Source of the DNA: JAGXQV01 sp964527565
GTDB lineage: Bacteria; Pseudomonadota; Gammaproteobacteria; Burkholderiales; Sulfuricellaceae
Length of the DNA: 64,000 nucleotides
Direction of reading: 5' to 3'
NCBI GenBank assembly: GCA_964527565.1
Contig: CAZGOY010000005.1
Location: 50,055-114,054, forward strand
The notes beneath the pieces were generated by a model. The model saw nothing but the letters and a program-made list of their open reading frames with translations, was not told the origin of the DNA and did not search any database. This document shows, in pieces, positions 16,579 to 24,199 of the stretch (position 1 is the first letter of the stretch; each line of letters starts with the position of its first letter). A program made the position numbers and the translations under genes.

Positions 16579-17339
16579 TCAGGATTGCAACTCTCGCCAC
16601 GCCTCAATCAGGGCGGCTGCTGCCCGCTCGACATCGGCTGGTGTCGTATAGTGGCCCACCGAAAGCCGCACGGCCCCCATCGCCCGCCCGGCGCTCAAGC
16701 CCATCGCCCCCAGTACGCCGCTCGCTGCCTGATTGTCGGCGTGGCAGGCCGAGCCGGTGGATGCCGCGATATCAGCCGCCGCCGCTTCCAACAAACCGTG
16801 GCCGCTGACGTCGGGGAACGACAGGTTGAGCGTGTTGGGCAAACGCGATTCGGGGTGCCCATTCAGCGCCAGGCCGGGGATGGCCGCGCAGAGCAGGCCG
16901 TGGAGCAGGTCGCGCCGATCACGCAATTGCGCCGGGTTTTCCGAAAGATTCAGCCGGGCCAGCCGGGCCGCCCTGCCCAATCCGACGATATAGGCGACAT
17001 TTTCGGTGCCGGGCCGCAAGCCGTGCTCGTGCCCGGCACCCACGCTCACCGGGGAGAGCGGCGTGCCGCGCCGGGCGCCTGGGCGATTCCCTGAATCGCC
17101 AGGTTATTGGACTCGCTGGCGCAGCCGGTGAAAACAATTTCCCCCGGTTGCGCACCGATCAGCGCGGCCACATCGGCGCGGCCCTCCTCCACCGCCTGCC
17201 TGGCCTTCCGCCCATAGGGATGGGACGAGGAAGGGTTGCCGAAATGCTCGCGCAGCCAGGGTTCGATGGCATCCGCCACCTCCGGGGCCACCGGGGTGGT
17301 GGCGTTATAGTCGAGATAGACCGGCTTTACCTCCATCAT
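16579..17339 (-). pseudogene. Cysteine desulfurase (NifS/IscS family), internally deleted
   Basis: The 5' part (17339 to about 17070) encodes a normal NifS/IscS start, VYLDYNATTPVAPEVADAIEPWL, through ASESNNLAIQGIAQ. The 3' part resumes in a different frame at RRGTPLSPVSVGAGHEHGLRPGTENV and runs to a normal end with the active-site Cys loop STGSACHA. About 135 central residues are missing, including the PLP lysine and the Asp/His that hold the cofactor, and a TGA at 17046 ends the first frame. The reading could not give an active enzyme. A GTG at 17049 could start a C-terminal fragment. Upstream is a small signal-peptide-like frame overlapping by the ATGATG start. Confidence 0.8.
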
Positions 17340-17461
17340 GTCTCCTTCACTCCCTCAAGGGCATGTCGGTCATTCAATTCAGCGGCGGCGGCATTCAAGG
17401 CAAAAAACAGGGCGAACAGTGCGGCAAGAAAAGTCATGTTGCGTGTCGTATTCAGATACAT
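17336..17461 (-). CDS. Possible 41-residue exported peptide
   Basis: An ATG at 17461 opens a 41-codon frame. Its translation begins MYLNTTRNMTFLAALFALFF and continues with an Ala-rich stretch that looks like a signal peptide, followed by only about 14 residues. The stop TGA overlaps the ATGATG start of the cysteine desulfurase remnant, and an AAGGAG ribosome site for that gene lies inside this frame. It may be a small real gene coupled to the desulfurase or the truncated leftover of a larger exported protein. There is no homologue I recognise. Confidence 0.3.
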   Translation of the reverse strand: MYLNTTRNMTFLAALFALFFALNAAAAELNDRHALEGVKET

Positions 17462-17514
17462 GATTCAACTCTTCGATAGTGGTTACATCAACAAAAACAG
17501 GGCGCGGCGCCCAA

Positions 17515-18258
17515 TTACATCAGTGCCTCGCCAAAAATACCGGCAGGGTGAGTCAGAATTCTGCCCGTCAGCAAACCTGCCCGGTAAACGCGCAGTTCGC
17601 CAGCCTCGAAGGCGGTCCATTTCCTGCCGCCAGGCAAAGGTTCAGTGGCGATCATTACGTTGTCGCCACCTCGCTCCAGATAATGAAGGCGGTCGTGGCC
17701 GTAGGCGATCAGGTATTCGCCGTCTGACATGAGAAAATTGAACTTGCCATAGGTGGCGACCATTTCACTAACCGCTGCCAGACCGGTGAATGAGGCGGCA
17801 CCGATAGCGGTCGAATTTTCGGCAAGATGGCTCAACAGATGGCAGAAAGCGTATTCCGAATCGGTTTCGCCTTCAGGTCTGCACACGGACTGGCCATTAG
17901 CCAGTTCGATTCCCACAATGTCGGGCACCAAGCCGTTGTGGGCAAAAATCCACGTCTTCCCGCAACACACACGCTGAAACGGGTGGGTATTGCCGGTGTT
18001 GTTTACGGGCGGAAACTTTGCCTTGCGCACATGGGCGATGATCAGATCGGAGCACAGACTTAAGCACAAATTCTCGAACAGGGTACTCGAACAAGCGGGC
18101 CGAGGTTCCTTGGCAAGACGGAAGGCTCCATTTTTCCGCCAGGCGATGCCCCATCCGTCGGGATTGTCGGCCGTTTGGCCGCCGCGCTGACGGAATTCTC
18201 GAAGGCTTTCTCCAGGCGCTACAGCGGCACTGGTCGACATTCCAAACAGTTCGCACAT
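17515..18258 (-). CDS. Class II glutamine amidotransferase, YafJ-like
   Basis: This 247-residue protein begins MCELFGMS, placing the nucleophile Cys at position 2 after Met removal, as in Ntn-type glutamine amidotransferases. Further family motifs are NPDGWGIAW, IAHVRKAKFPPVNNTGNTHPF and FAHNGLV, with the glutaminase-site Asn-Gly and Arg, and GETDSEYAFCHLL. The YafJ/EgtC-like family releases ammonia from glutamine or a related amide substrate; the physiological partner of YafJ is not established. No signal peptide. It is followed downstream (minus) by the desulfurase remnant, 54 bases after the small exported frame. Confidence 0.88.
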   Translation of the reverse strand: MCELFGMSTSAAVAPGESLREFRQRGGQTADNPDGWGIAWRKNGAFRLAKEPRPACSSTLFENLCLSLCSDLIIAHVRKAKFPPVNNTGNTHPFQRVCCGKTWIFAHNGLVPDIVGIELANGQSVCRPEGETDSEYAFCHLLSHLAENSTAIGAASFTGLAAVSEMVATYGKFNFLMSDGEYLIAYGHDRLHYLERGGDNVMIATEPLPGGRKWTAFEAGELRVYRAGLLTGRILTHPAGIFGEALM

Positions 18259-18261
18259 GTG

Positions 18262-19428
18262 TTACCCGAGCGCCTGTTTCAAGTCGGCGATCAGGTCGGC
18301 GGGCTCTTCCAGGCCGATGGAGAGGCGGATCATGGTGTCGCCGATGCCGCGCCGCGCCCGTTCCTCGGCGTCGAGGCCGTGGTGGGTAGTGGTCACCGGC
18401 ATGGTGGCGAGGCTTTCCACGCCGCCCAGGCTGGGGGCGATGGCGAACAGTTTGAGCCGGTCGGTCGCCTGCACCGCATCCGTGTAACTGCCTTTGAGTT
18501 CCAGCGTCAGCATGCCGCCGAACCCCTTCATCTGCGCTTTGGCAACGAGATGGCCGGAAAAATCGGGCAGGCCCGGATAATAGACCCGCGCCACCTTGGG
18601 GTGGCGCGCCAGGGCTTCGGCCACGGTCTGCGCCGTGGCGTTCTGGCGCTCCACCCGCACCGTCAGGGTACGGATCGAGCGCATCAGCAGCGCGGCGATT
18701 TCCGGGGAAATCGTGGTGCCCAGGTTCTTGCGCCAGTTCCACACTGCGGCCAGCAGGTGTTTCGAGCCCATCAGCGCCCCGGCGGTGAGATCGCTGTGGC
18801 CGCCCAGATACTTGGTGGCGCTGTGCACCACGAAGTCGGCGCCGAGTTCCAGCGGGTTCTGGTTCACCGGCGAGGCGAAGGTGTTGTCCACAGCCACCAG
18901 TGCGCCGCGCTCGTGGGCCTGGTTGCAGATGCGGCGGATGTCCAGCACTTCCAGGGTGGGGTTGGTCGGCGTCTCGAAAAACACCAGCGTGGCGCCCAAG
19001 TCGAAATACGCGTCGAGATCATCCAGGCGATTGCCGGGCAGGAAATAGGTGGGAATGTTGAGTTCGCGCATCTGGGTAGACAGCAGCTCCAGTGTGCCGC
19101 CGTAGGCATCGCCGATGCAGACAATGCCCTTGCGCCCGTGGGCGAGGAACAGCGCGCTTTCCGCCGCCATCCCCGAACAGAATGCCCACGCCGCCTCCGC
19201 GCCCTCCAGCGCGGCGAGCTTGGCCTCCAGGCTGAAGATGGTGGGGTTGAGGCCGTAGCGGGTGTACAGGCTGCCGGGCTTCCTGCCGTCCACCACGTCG
19301 AGCAGATCGGCGGTGGACGCGAATTTGAAAGTGGTGGCGGAATACAGCGGGGTGTGCGGAGAACCGTGAACGTCATCCAGTTCGCCAGCGTGGACGCAGC
19401 GGGTGGAAAGACCGGCTTGGTCATTCAT
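18262..19428 (-). CDS. PLP-dependent trans-sulfuration enzyme (cystathionine gamma-synthase/gamma-lyase family)
   Basis: A 388-residue Cys/Met-metabolism PLP enzyme. Visible family motifs are YTRYGLNPT (phosphate-binding Tyr/Arg of the neighbouring subunit), FETPTNPTLEVLDI, VDNTFASPVNQNPLELGADFVVHSATKYLGGHSD (Schiff-base Lys in SATKYLGG) and the substrate Arg region MIRLSIGLEEPADL. The family makes or cleaves cystathionine, homocysteine or methanethiol. Sequence alone does not decide between synthase and lyase. I took the ATG at 19428 because GAGGGG precedes it at good distance; a TTG start further up would overlap the neighbour. Start and upstream stop are adjacent, so it is coupled to the duplicated protein gene. 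Confidence 0.88.
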   Translation of the reverse strand: MNDQAGLSTRCVHAGELDDVHGSPHTPLYSATTFKFASTADLLDVVDGRKPGSLYTRYGLNPTIFSLEAKLAALEGAEAAWAFCSGMAAESALFLAHGRKGIVCIGDAYGGTLELLSTQMRELNIPTYFLPGNRLDDLDAYFDLGATLVFFETPTNPTLEVLDIRRICNQAHERGALVAVDNTFASPVNQNPLELGADFVVHSATKYLGGHSDLTAGALMGSKHLLAAVWNWRKNLGTTISPEIAALLMRSIRTLTVRVERQNATAQTVAEALARHPKVARVYYPGLPDFSGHLVAKAQMKGFGGMLTLELKGSYTDAVQATDRLKLFAIAPSLGGVESLATMPVTTTHHGLDAEERARRGIGDTMIRLSIGLEEPADLIADLKQALG

Positions 19429-19429
19429 G

Positions 19430-20017
19430 TCAGATCCCCTCAAGGAAATTATTCTGGATATCTTCCAGGCGTTGCAGGATATTCTGCTCGCCCGTGAGGT
19501 GGGGTGCCAGGCGCGTCAATTCGGCGTGAATGTCCGCCGGCGACAGAATGACGCCGTCGGAGGGCTGCAATGCAATGCCGTTCAGCAGCAGGGAAGGAAA
19601 TCCCGTGCCGTGGGCGTCGCGGCTGTCGGTATGGACGATGTCCATTTCCATCCCGAAGCTGGACGATATTTCCTGTGCATAACGGGCGTAGAGCGTGCAA
19701 CGGCCGCCGGGCGGTTGCTGCGAAATGACGCGAAGCTGGAAAGGGACGCCTTGTATTTCGATCAAGGCGGCCAGCAATTCCGGCGCAGCATCCGGCATGG
19801 CCGCAAAAATATCCTGGGGCGACAATGTTTCCCCGTTCGAAGGGGGGATTGCCTTGCCGTTTATCGAGAGGCTTGGGGCAATCCGCTCCTGCTCCGTAAG
19901 CGCCGGGAGGAAGGTGACACTGACCGGAAATTGTCCCAGTTGGCCGACTTTTTCAGCGTAGCGCAAATAAAGTGCGCAGCGCTTGCCGGGCGGGTTATTG
20001 GCTTCGAGATGGATCAT
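19430..20017 (-). CDS. Internally duplicated protein, Rdx/SelW-like halves (function unknown)
   Basis: The 195-residue cytoplasmic protein contains two copies of one domain, spaced by 93 residues. Each begins PPG(K/G)RC(A/T)LY(L/A)RYA(E/Q) (residues 9-22 and 102-115). Each ends PSLxxNGxA(I/L)xPS(N/D)GxxLSPxDIxAxx (48-74 and 140-166). The pattern of an exposed Cys, a Tyr-rich helix, then (S/L)NG and a glycine turn recalls the Rdx/SelW thioredoxin-like fold without its CxxC/U motif. That comparison is tentative. It lies between the TauE/SafE gene (12 bases upstream) and the trans-sulfuration gene (immediately downstream), so it likely belongs to a sulfur-handling operon. Confidence 0.7.
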   Translation of the reverse strand: MIHLEANNPPGKRCALYLRYAEKVGQLGQFPVSVTFLPALTEQERIAPSLSINGKAIPPSNGETLSPQDIFAAMPDAAPELLAALIEIQGVPFQLRVISQQPPGGRCTLYARYAQEISSSFGMEMDIVHTDSRDAHGTGFPSLLLNGIALQPSDGVILSPADIHAELTRLAPHLTGEQNILQRLEDIQNNFLEGI

Positions 20018-20029
20018 GGTTTTCTCTCT

Positions 20030-20824
20030 CTACAATGTACTTTTGAACAACAGATAGGTGGCAACCACCACCAGGAACCAGCCGAATGCACGTTTCAGCG
20101 CGTCCTGCGAGAAACGGTGCGCCAGGCGGGTTCCGGCGAAACTGCCCATCACGGTGACGGCGGTGAAGGAAGCCATGATTCCCCAATCGACCGGAACCGC
20201 GCCGACGTAGCCGGCGAACCCCGCATAGGACTTCGCGGCGACGATGGCGAGCGAAGTGCCAACCGCCATCTTCATCGGGATGCCGGACAGCAGCACCAGC
20301 GCCGGTACGATCAGGAAGCCGCCGCCGACGCCGACTAGGCCGGTGAGCACGCCGACACCGATGCCGTGCGCGGCGATGTGGCCGAGGTGCGCTGAAACGG
20401 CTTGCTCCTCATTCAGGAGCGGACCGTCGGCAGTGGCAAGCTGCACGCCGGACACCCCTGGCGCCACGGCAGGTTTCCTATGCAGCATTTTCCAGGCGGC
20501 GGCGTACATCACCAGGGCGAACAGAACGAGTTGCACCACCACCGGCGTCACTACGCCCAGGCGCGCGCCGCCGTAGGTGCCGATCACCCCGAAAAAGCCG
20601 AACACCAGCGAAATTTTCACGTCCACATTGCCGCGCCGCCAATTGTCCCAGGCCGAGATCGTCGCGGTAACGGCGACGATGCCCAAGCTCATGGCGATAG
20701 CCGATTTGGCCTCCACGTCGAGCAGCAGCATCAGCGCCGGCATGGCGATGATCGAACCGCCCGAGCCGAACAGCCCGAGCACGATACCGGTGGCGGCACC
20801 GGCGAAAATGGCAAGCAGGATCAT
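20030..20824 (-). CDS. TauE/SafE family sulfur-compound transporter
   Basis: This 264-residue membrane protein has seven or eight hydrophobic helices and both TauE/SafE repeat signatures: GLFGSGGSIIAMPALMLLL in the first half and GLVGVGGGFLIVPALVLLSGIPMKMAVGTSL in the second. Members export or import sulfite, sulfonates or other organosulfur anions across the inner membrane. It precedes the duplicated protein by 12 bases and is preceded by the DsrE-like gene on the same strand. An operator-like dyad at 20854-20871, shared with the dsrE promoter, lies 30-47 bases upstream of its start, so both are probably controlled together. Confidence 0.85.
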   Translation of the reverse strand: MILLAIFAGAATGIVLGLFGSGGSIIAMPALMLLLDVEAKSAIAMSLGIVAVTATISAWDNWRRGNVDVKISLVFGFFGVIGTYGGARLGVVTPVVVQLVLFALVMYAAAWKMLHRKPAVAPGVSGVQLATADGPLLNEEQAVSAHLGHIAAHGIGVGVLTGLVGVGGGFLIVPALVLLSGIPMKMAVGTSLAIVAAKSYAGFAGYVGAVPVDWGIMASFTAVTVMGSFAGTRLAHRFSQDALKRAFGWFLVVVATYLLFKSTL

Positions 20825-20853
20825 GCGCCTCCCCCTTAATTTATCTATTTAAC

Positions 20854-20871
20854 TCAATTGAACCCTTGAAT
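20854..20871 (-). promoter_or_regulatory. Operator-like motif upstream of tauE, matching the dsrE operator
   Basis: The 18 bases TCAATTGAACCCTTGAAT (plus strand) match 15 of 18 positions of the sequence at 21269-21286 in front of the DsrE-like gene, and sit at nearly the same distance from the start codon (about 30 bases). Core form: TCAAnnGAACnCTTGAAT. A weak promoter (TTGAGC, 16 bases, TATTCA) reads into it. Confidence 0.55.
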
Positions 20872-20890
20872 ATTGGGAAAAAAATGCGGC

Positions 20891-21241
20891 TCAAAAAACC
20901 AGCACCTTGTCCGCCCATTCCGTCCATTCGGCCAGATGCTCCAGGGTGGAATGCTGCGCGCCGGGAATCATTTCCTCGTCGCGCAAGCCACGCGCTTCCA
21001 TGCACGCGCCGCACACGCCAATTTGCGCGCCGCGTTTCAGAATGCTGGTGGCGAAAAACTCAATGTTGTAATAGCCCTCCGGCACCTTCTGCCCGGCCTT
21101 GGCGCACAGAGCGGCATCGCCCAGCAAAAAGACGCGGATTTCGCTGCCCCCATGCTTGGCCAGCGCCCGCGCCAGGCGGAAACCGTTAAAGCTACGCTCC
21201 GTGCCGTAGGGCGGATCGTTGAGGATGAACAGGGTTTTCAT
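20891..21241 (-). CDS. DsrE-family sulfurtransferase-like protein
   Basis: A 116-residue small cytoplasmic protein of the DsrE/YchN fold: MKTLFILNDPPYGTERSFNGFRLA at the start, VFLLGDAALCAKAGQ in the middle, and the cysteine loop GAQIGVCGACMEARGL near residue 78, ending EWADKVLVF. DsrE/TusD-like proteins carry persulfide on a conserved Cys. Here the two Cys of VCGAC are the candidates. It has a near-consensus promoter and an overlapping palindrome (21269-21318). It stands 66 bases upstream of the TauE/SafE gene on the same strand, giving a probable regulon with that transporter. Confidence 0.85.
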   Translation of the reverse strand: MKTLFILNDPPYGTERSFNGFRLARALAKHGGSEIRVFLLGDAALCAKAGQKVPEGYYNIEFFATSILKRGAQIGVCGACMEARGLRDEEMIPGAQHSTLEHLAEWTEWADKVLVF

Positions 21242-21268
21242 GATGGCCTCCTCGGCAAAAAATAATAA

Positions 21269-21318
21269 TCAAGAGAACTCTTGAATTAGATTATGGGCAA
21301 GCCTCTGCCCGGTGTCAA
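21269..21318 (-). promoter_or_regulatory. Strong promoter with palindromic operator for the dsrE gene
   Basis: On the minus strand TTGACA (21318-21313) and CATAAT (21295-21290) are separated by exactly 17 bases. A perfect 7-2-7 inverted repeat TCAAGAG/CTCTTGA (21269-21284) overlaps the expected transcription start, a position typical for repressor binding. The same motif occurs before the TauE/SafE gene at 20854-20871. Confidence 0.75.
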
Positions 21319-21413
21319 TCAAAAGTTTTCATGAATACCCTGAGAGGAGTTGGGAAATTACAATATGAAACAGGTGGCGAGCCTCGAAAAACCGGTGTCG
21401 GCACAAGACAAGT

Positions 21414-21773
21414 TCAGTCTTCTCCGCTCCGCCCCTGCTTTCTTTTCCCCAGGAAGCCGCAATATCTTTCGACGAACTCAACGGCGAAATCCTGTTCCGA
21501 TTCCGAAAGCGGTTCCAGCAATGCCGCGATCTTGTCGGCCTTACTGAATTTGGCGGGCAGCGGTTCGCTCAGCAATTGCGCCATCGTCACCCCCAAAGCC
21601 TGTGCCACCCGTTGCAGCGTCGGCAGGGACGGCAAGGTGGCTCCCCGCTCGAAACGGGAAATCGTAACGGGGTCGATATCGAGACTGTTGGCCAATTGCT
21701 CCTGGGTCACCCCGAGAGCGTTGCGCCAAGTAGCGATGTTTCTTCCCAGTGAAGCGGCAAGCTCATAACGCAC
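21414..21773 (-). CDS. XRE-family HTH transcriptional regulator
   Basis: The 119-residue protein has a classic Cro/C1 helix-turn-helix (about residues 10-65: NIATWRNALGVTQEQLANSLDIDPVTISRFERGATLPSLPTLQRVA), with the recognition helix in DPVTISRFERG. A short C-terminal helix bundle (SKADKIAALLEPLSESEQDFAVEFVERYCGFL) may mediate dimerisation. The start is a GTG at 21773; the frame stays open a little further but has no better start. It sits upstream of and in line with the dsrE gene, so it is the only local candidate for the regulator that binds the shared dsrE/tauE operator. This is untested. Confidence 0.85.
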   Translation of the reverse strand: MRYELAASLGRNIATWRNALGVTQEQLANSLDIDPVTISRFERGATLPSLPTLQRVAQALGVTMAQLLSEPLPAKFSKADKIAALLEPLSESEQDFAVEFVERYCGFLGKRKQGRSGED

Positions 21774-21947
21774 ATCTAAACCTTTTCTGTTTACCTGTCG
21801 GATAAGCAGAAATCATTGAACGAATGTCGGTATCGTGTTAGGGTTTAATCAGCCTATAAAACAGATATACAAATAACATCAAAATGACTATTAATTCTGC
21901 TCGAAGCAATTTATCCCAGTCGGTAGAAGGCCTGCAAGCCTTCCTTG

Positions 21948-22718
21948 TCAGATGCGGCGGCGCGCTCCCGTGATGAGGAACGCCACGATGAGCAGGGCCG
22001 CCAGCACGGGGCCGAAAGGCTGGTCGAGCGCCAGCGCGACGAAGAAGGCCAGGTTGTAGGCCGCCACGCCGATGGCGACGCTGACCCAGCCGGCGCGCCG
22101 CCAGTCCGGCGCGAAACGGAAAGCAAGCCAGGGCGGCACGAAGACCAGCGCGAAGGCCGCCATCAGGCCGATGGTGGCGGTTCCCGCCGCGATGGCCAGC
22201 GCGGCCAGCAGGTCGAACCCCAGGTGCCAGCGCCAGGCGGGGAGCCGGTTGGCGGTTTCGTTCTCGGGAAAAAGCCGGGCGGCGATGAGGCGCGGCGTCA
22301 GCCGACGCAGCGCCGGTAGCGCAATCAGCGCGACGAGCGCGTCAAGCAGCAACTCCCGCCGCCCCGAGAAATAGAGTTGCCCGTCCACCACGGCGTGCGC
22401 CAGGGCATCGCCCAGCGGGGTGTTGGCCGCGACGAGCAGCGTGAGCGTCCAGCCACTGAGGATCATCAAGCCGTATGCGCTGTTGCTGCGGCTGCCGGAA
22501 AGATGCTTGAAAGCCGCACCGGCCAAGGCGCCCAGGGGCGCACCCCAGATTGCGGGAAGGGCGAATGCGGTGCCGATCAGGGCCGTTGCGGCGGCGAGAT
22601 GCGCGAAGCCCAGGGTTGCCAGCCATTCGTCGCGCAGGCGCAACAGGTTGCCGACCAGCGGCAAGATCAGCGCCACCGCCAGACCGGCAAGGAAGGGGAA
22701 CACGAACAGGCTATCCAT
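21948..22718 (-). CDS. Zinc/manganese-type ABC transporter permease (ZnuB-like)
   Basis: A 256-residue permease with about seven or eight transmembrane segments of the metal ABC-3 family. The early segment GFAHLAAATALIGTAF and the later LLAALAIAAGTATIGLMAAFALVFVPPWLAF correspond to the family's conserved core helices. It is the last gene of a four-gene minus-strand unit (porin, binding protein, ATPase, permease). Its start overlaps the ATPase gene end by 8 bases. After the stop a short GAAGGC/GCCTTC hairpin without a T run is present. It imports a divalent metal, most likely zinc. Confidence 0.85.
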   Translation of the reverse strand: MDSLFVFPFLAGLAVALILPLVGNLLRLRDEWLATLGFAHLAAATALIGTAFALPAIWGAPLGALAGAAFKHLSGSRSNSAYGLMILSGWTLTLLVAANTPLGDALAHAVVDGQLYFSGRRELLLDALVALIALPALRRLTPRLIAARLFPENETANRLPAWRWHLGFDLLAALAIAAGTATIGLMAAFALVFVPPWLAFRFAPDWRRAGWVSVAIGVAAYNLAFFVALALDQPFGPVLAALLIVAFLITGARRRI

Positions 22719-23310
22719 GGCCGACAGGTTTCAGGGTGACAATGCGCGTGCAAATCGCGTCGAGAAATGCGCGGTCATGGCTGACGACCAGCGTGCCCCT
22801 CTGTTTGGCGGCTGCGGCGATTTCTTCGGCGGCAAAACGGATGTGAGCGTGATCGAGGTTGTTGGTCGGCTCGTCGAGCAAGACGATGTCGGCGCCCCCC
22901 GCGAGACAGCCCCAAAGACACAGGAGCTGGTATTCGCCGCCGGAGAGGCGGTCGGTGCGCACGTCAAGCCGGGACTGAAGGCGCGCGGGCGGCGTCAAAC
23001 CGTCCGCGCCCAGATAGTGCAGCATGTCGCGCCCGGAAAGCGGGGTATCCGCGAGACGCACCGGGCGTTGCGGCAGGTAGGCCAGCCGCGCACCGGCTGC
23101 ACGGAACAGCTTGCCGCCATGCGTCTTGGCGCTGCCCAGCACGGCCTTCAGCAGCGTGGATTTTCCGGCGCCGTTGGGCCCCAGCAAACCCAGCGTTTCG
23201 CCGCGCGCAAGTTCCAGGCTCACGGGCGGCGAAACCGGGTGCGCATAACCCGCGATCACATTTTCCAGGCTGAGAAGCGTCTCCACGGCAGGGCAAGATT
23301 CCGGGGTCAC
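22711..23310 (-). CDS. Metal ABC transporter ATP-binding protein (ZnuC-like)
   Basis: This 199-residue ABC ATPase is short for the family. It shows the Walker A GLLGPNGAGKSTLLKAVLG, the signature DRLSGGEYQLLCLWGCL (with SGGEYQ instead of the usual SGGQRQ), the Walker B DIVLLDEPTNNLD and the H-loop VVSHD. All catalytic elements are present, so it should be active. It overlaps the binding-protein gene by 4 bases upstream (ATGA) and the permease gene downstream by 8, a tight translational unit. It energises uptake of the metal captured by the adjacent binding protein. Confidence 0.9.
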   Translation of the reverse strand: MTPESCPAVETLLSLENVIAGYAHPVSPPVSLELARGETLGLLGPNGAGKSTLLKAVLGSAKTHGGKLFRAAGARLAYLPQRPVRLADTPLSGRDMLHYLGADGLTPPARLQSRLDVRTDRLSGGEYQLLCLWGCLAGGADIVLLDEPTNNLDHAHIRFAAEEIAAAAKQRGTLVVSHDRAFLDAICTRIVTLKPVGHG

Positions 23311-24188
23311 GGCCTAGCGGCGGCCAGCGCCTGTACCCAGCCGTCGATCACCGCGAAGTAGGCTTCCGCCGAGGCGCCGTAGGGTGGTTCGAGCGCAACG
23401 ACGGCGGTTTTCCAGCCGAGGGCGGCGGCGAGTTTTTCCGCGCCCGCCGCCGGCTGGTACGCCGTGTGCAGGATAACCCCCTGCCGCCCCTTGAGTTTGT
23501 TTGCCAGCCCGCTGAGATGGCTTGCCGTCGGCGGCACGCCGGGCACTGGTTCCAGATAGCCCAGCACCGGCAGGCCAAGCCAGCTCATCAGGTAGTTACC
23601 GTCCTTGTGGTAAAGCACGGCCCCAGGGCTGTTCGCGGCCAGACGCTGCCACGCCGCCGTGCGGGCTTCGGCCGCTGCGGCAAAGCGGGCGGCACGCTGG
23701 CGATAGCCGGATGCTCCGGCCGCATCAAGCGTCGCCAGGCGTTCGGCAAGCGCCGCAGCGATGCGCGCCATGCGCGAAGGGTCGAGATTGACGTGCGGAT
23801 TACCCGCCGGATGCACGTCGCCGTGCGCCCGGTCCGCCGTTGCCCCGCTTTCCAGCAGCGGCACTTGGGCCGCCGCCTCGAAATAGCCCAGGCGCCCCGG
23901 CAATATTGCCGGATTGGCCGCGTTGTTGATGGCCGCCGGCAGCCAGCCCATCTCCAGCTCGGCGCCGACGGCGACGACCAGCCCGGCGTCGCGCAGGGCG
24001 CGCATCATGGAAGGCCGCGCCTCCAGTACATGGACATCGCGGTCCGGCGGCGCGAGTTCGGTCACTTTGACCGTGGCGCCGCCGACCTCGCGCGCCAGCA
24101 TGCCCATGCTCGTGGTGGTGGCGACCACGTCGAGCGCCCAGGCAAACTGCGCCCACAGGCTTAGTGCGGCAATCAGCAGGAATCGCAT
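23307..24188 (-). CDS. Metal ABC transporter substrate-binding protein (ZnuA-like)
   Basis: A 293-residue periplasmic protein with a signal peptide (about 1-18) and the cluster A-I metal-binding fold. The segments LDVVATTTSMGMLAREVGG, PPDRDVHVLEARPSMMRALRDAGLVV, VHPAGNPHVNLDPSRM and VLYHKDGNYLMSWLGL supply the expected His ligands (in VHVL, NPHV and YHKD), followed by the last ligand region near LEPPYG. The short His-poor loop compared with E. coli ZnuA leaves zinc or manganese possible. The gene lies 11 bases after the porin gene and overlaps the ATPase, so it is part of the uptake operon. Confidence 0.88.
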   Translation of the reverse strand: MRFLLIAALSLWAQFAWALDVVATTTSMGMLAREVGGATVKVTELAPPDRDVHVLEARPSMMRALRDAGLVVAVGAELEMGWLPAAINNAANPAILPGRLGYFEAAAQVPLLESGATADRAHGDVHPAGNPHVNLDPSRMARIAAALAERLATLDAAGASGYRQRAARFAAAAEARTAAWQRLAANSPGAVLYHKDGNYLMSWLGLPVLGYLEPVPGVPPTASHLSGLANKLKGRQGVILHTAYQPAAGAEKLAAALGWKTAVVALEPPYGASAEAYFAVIDGWVQALAAARP

Positions 24189-24199
24189 GGCCCTTCTCC

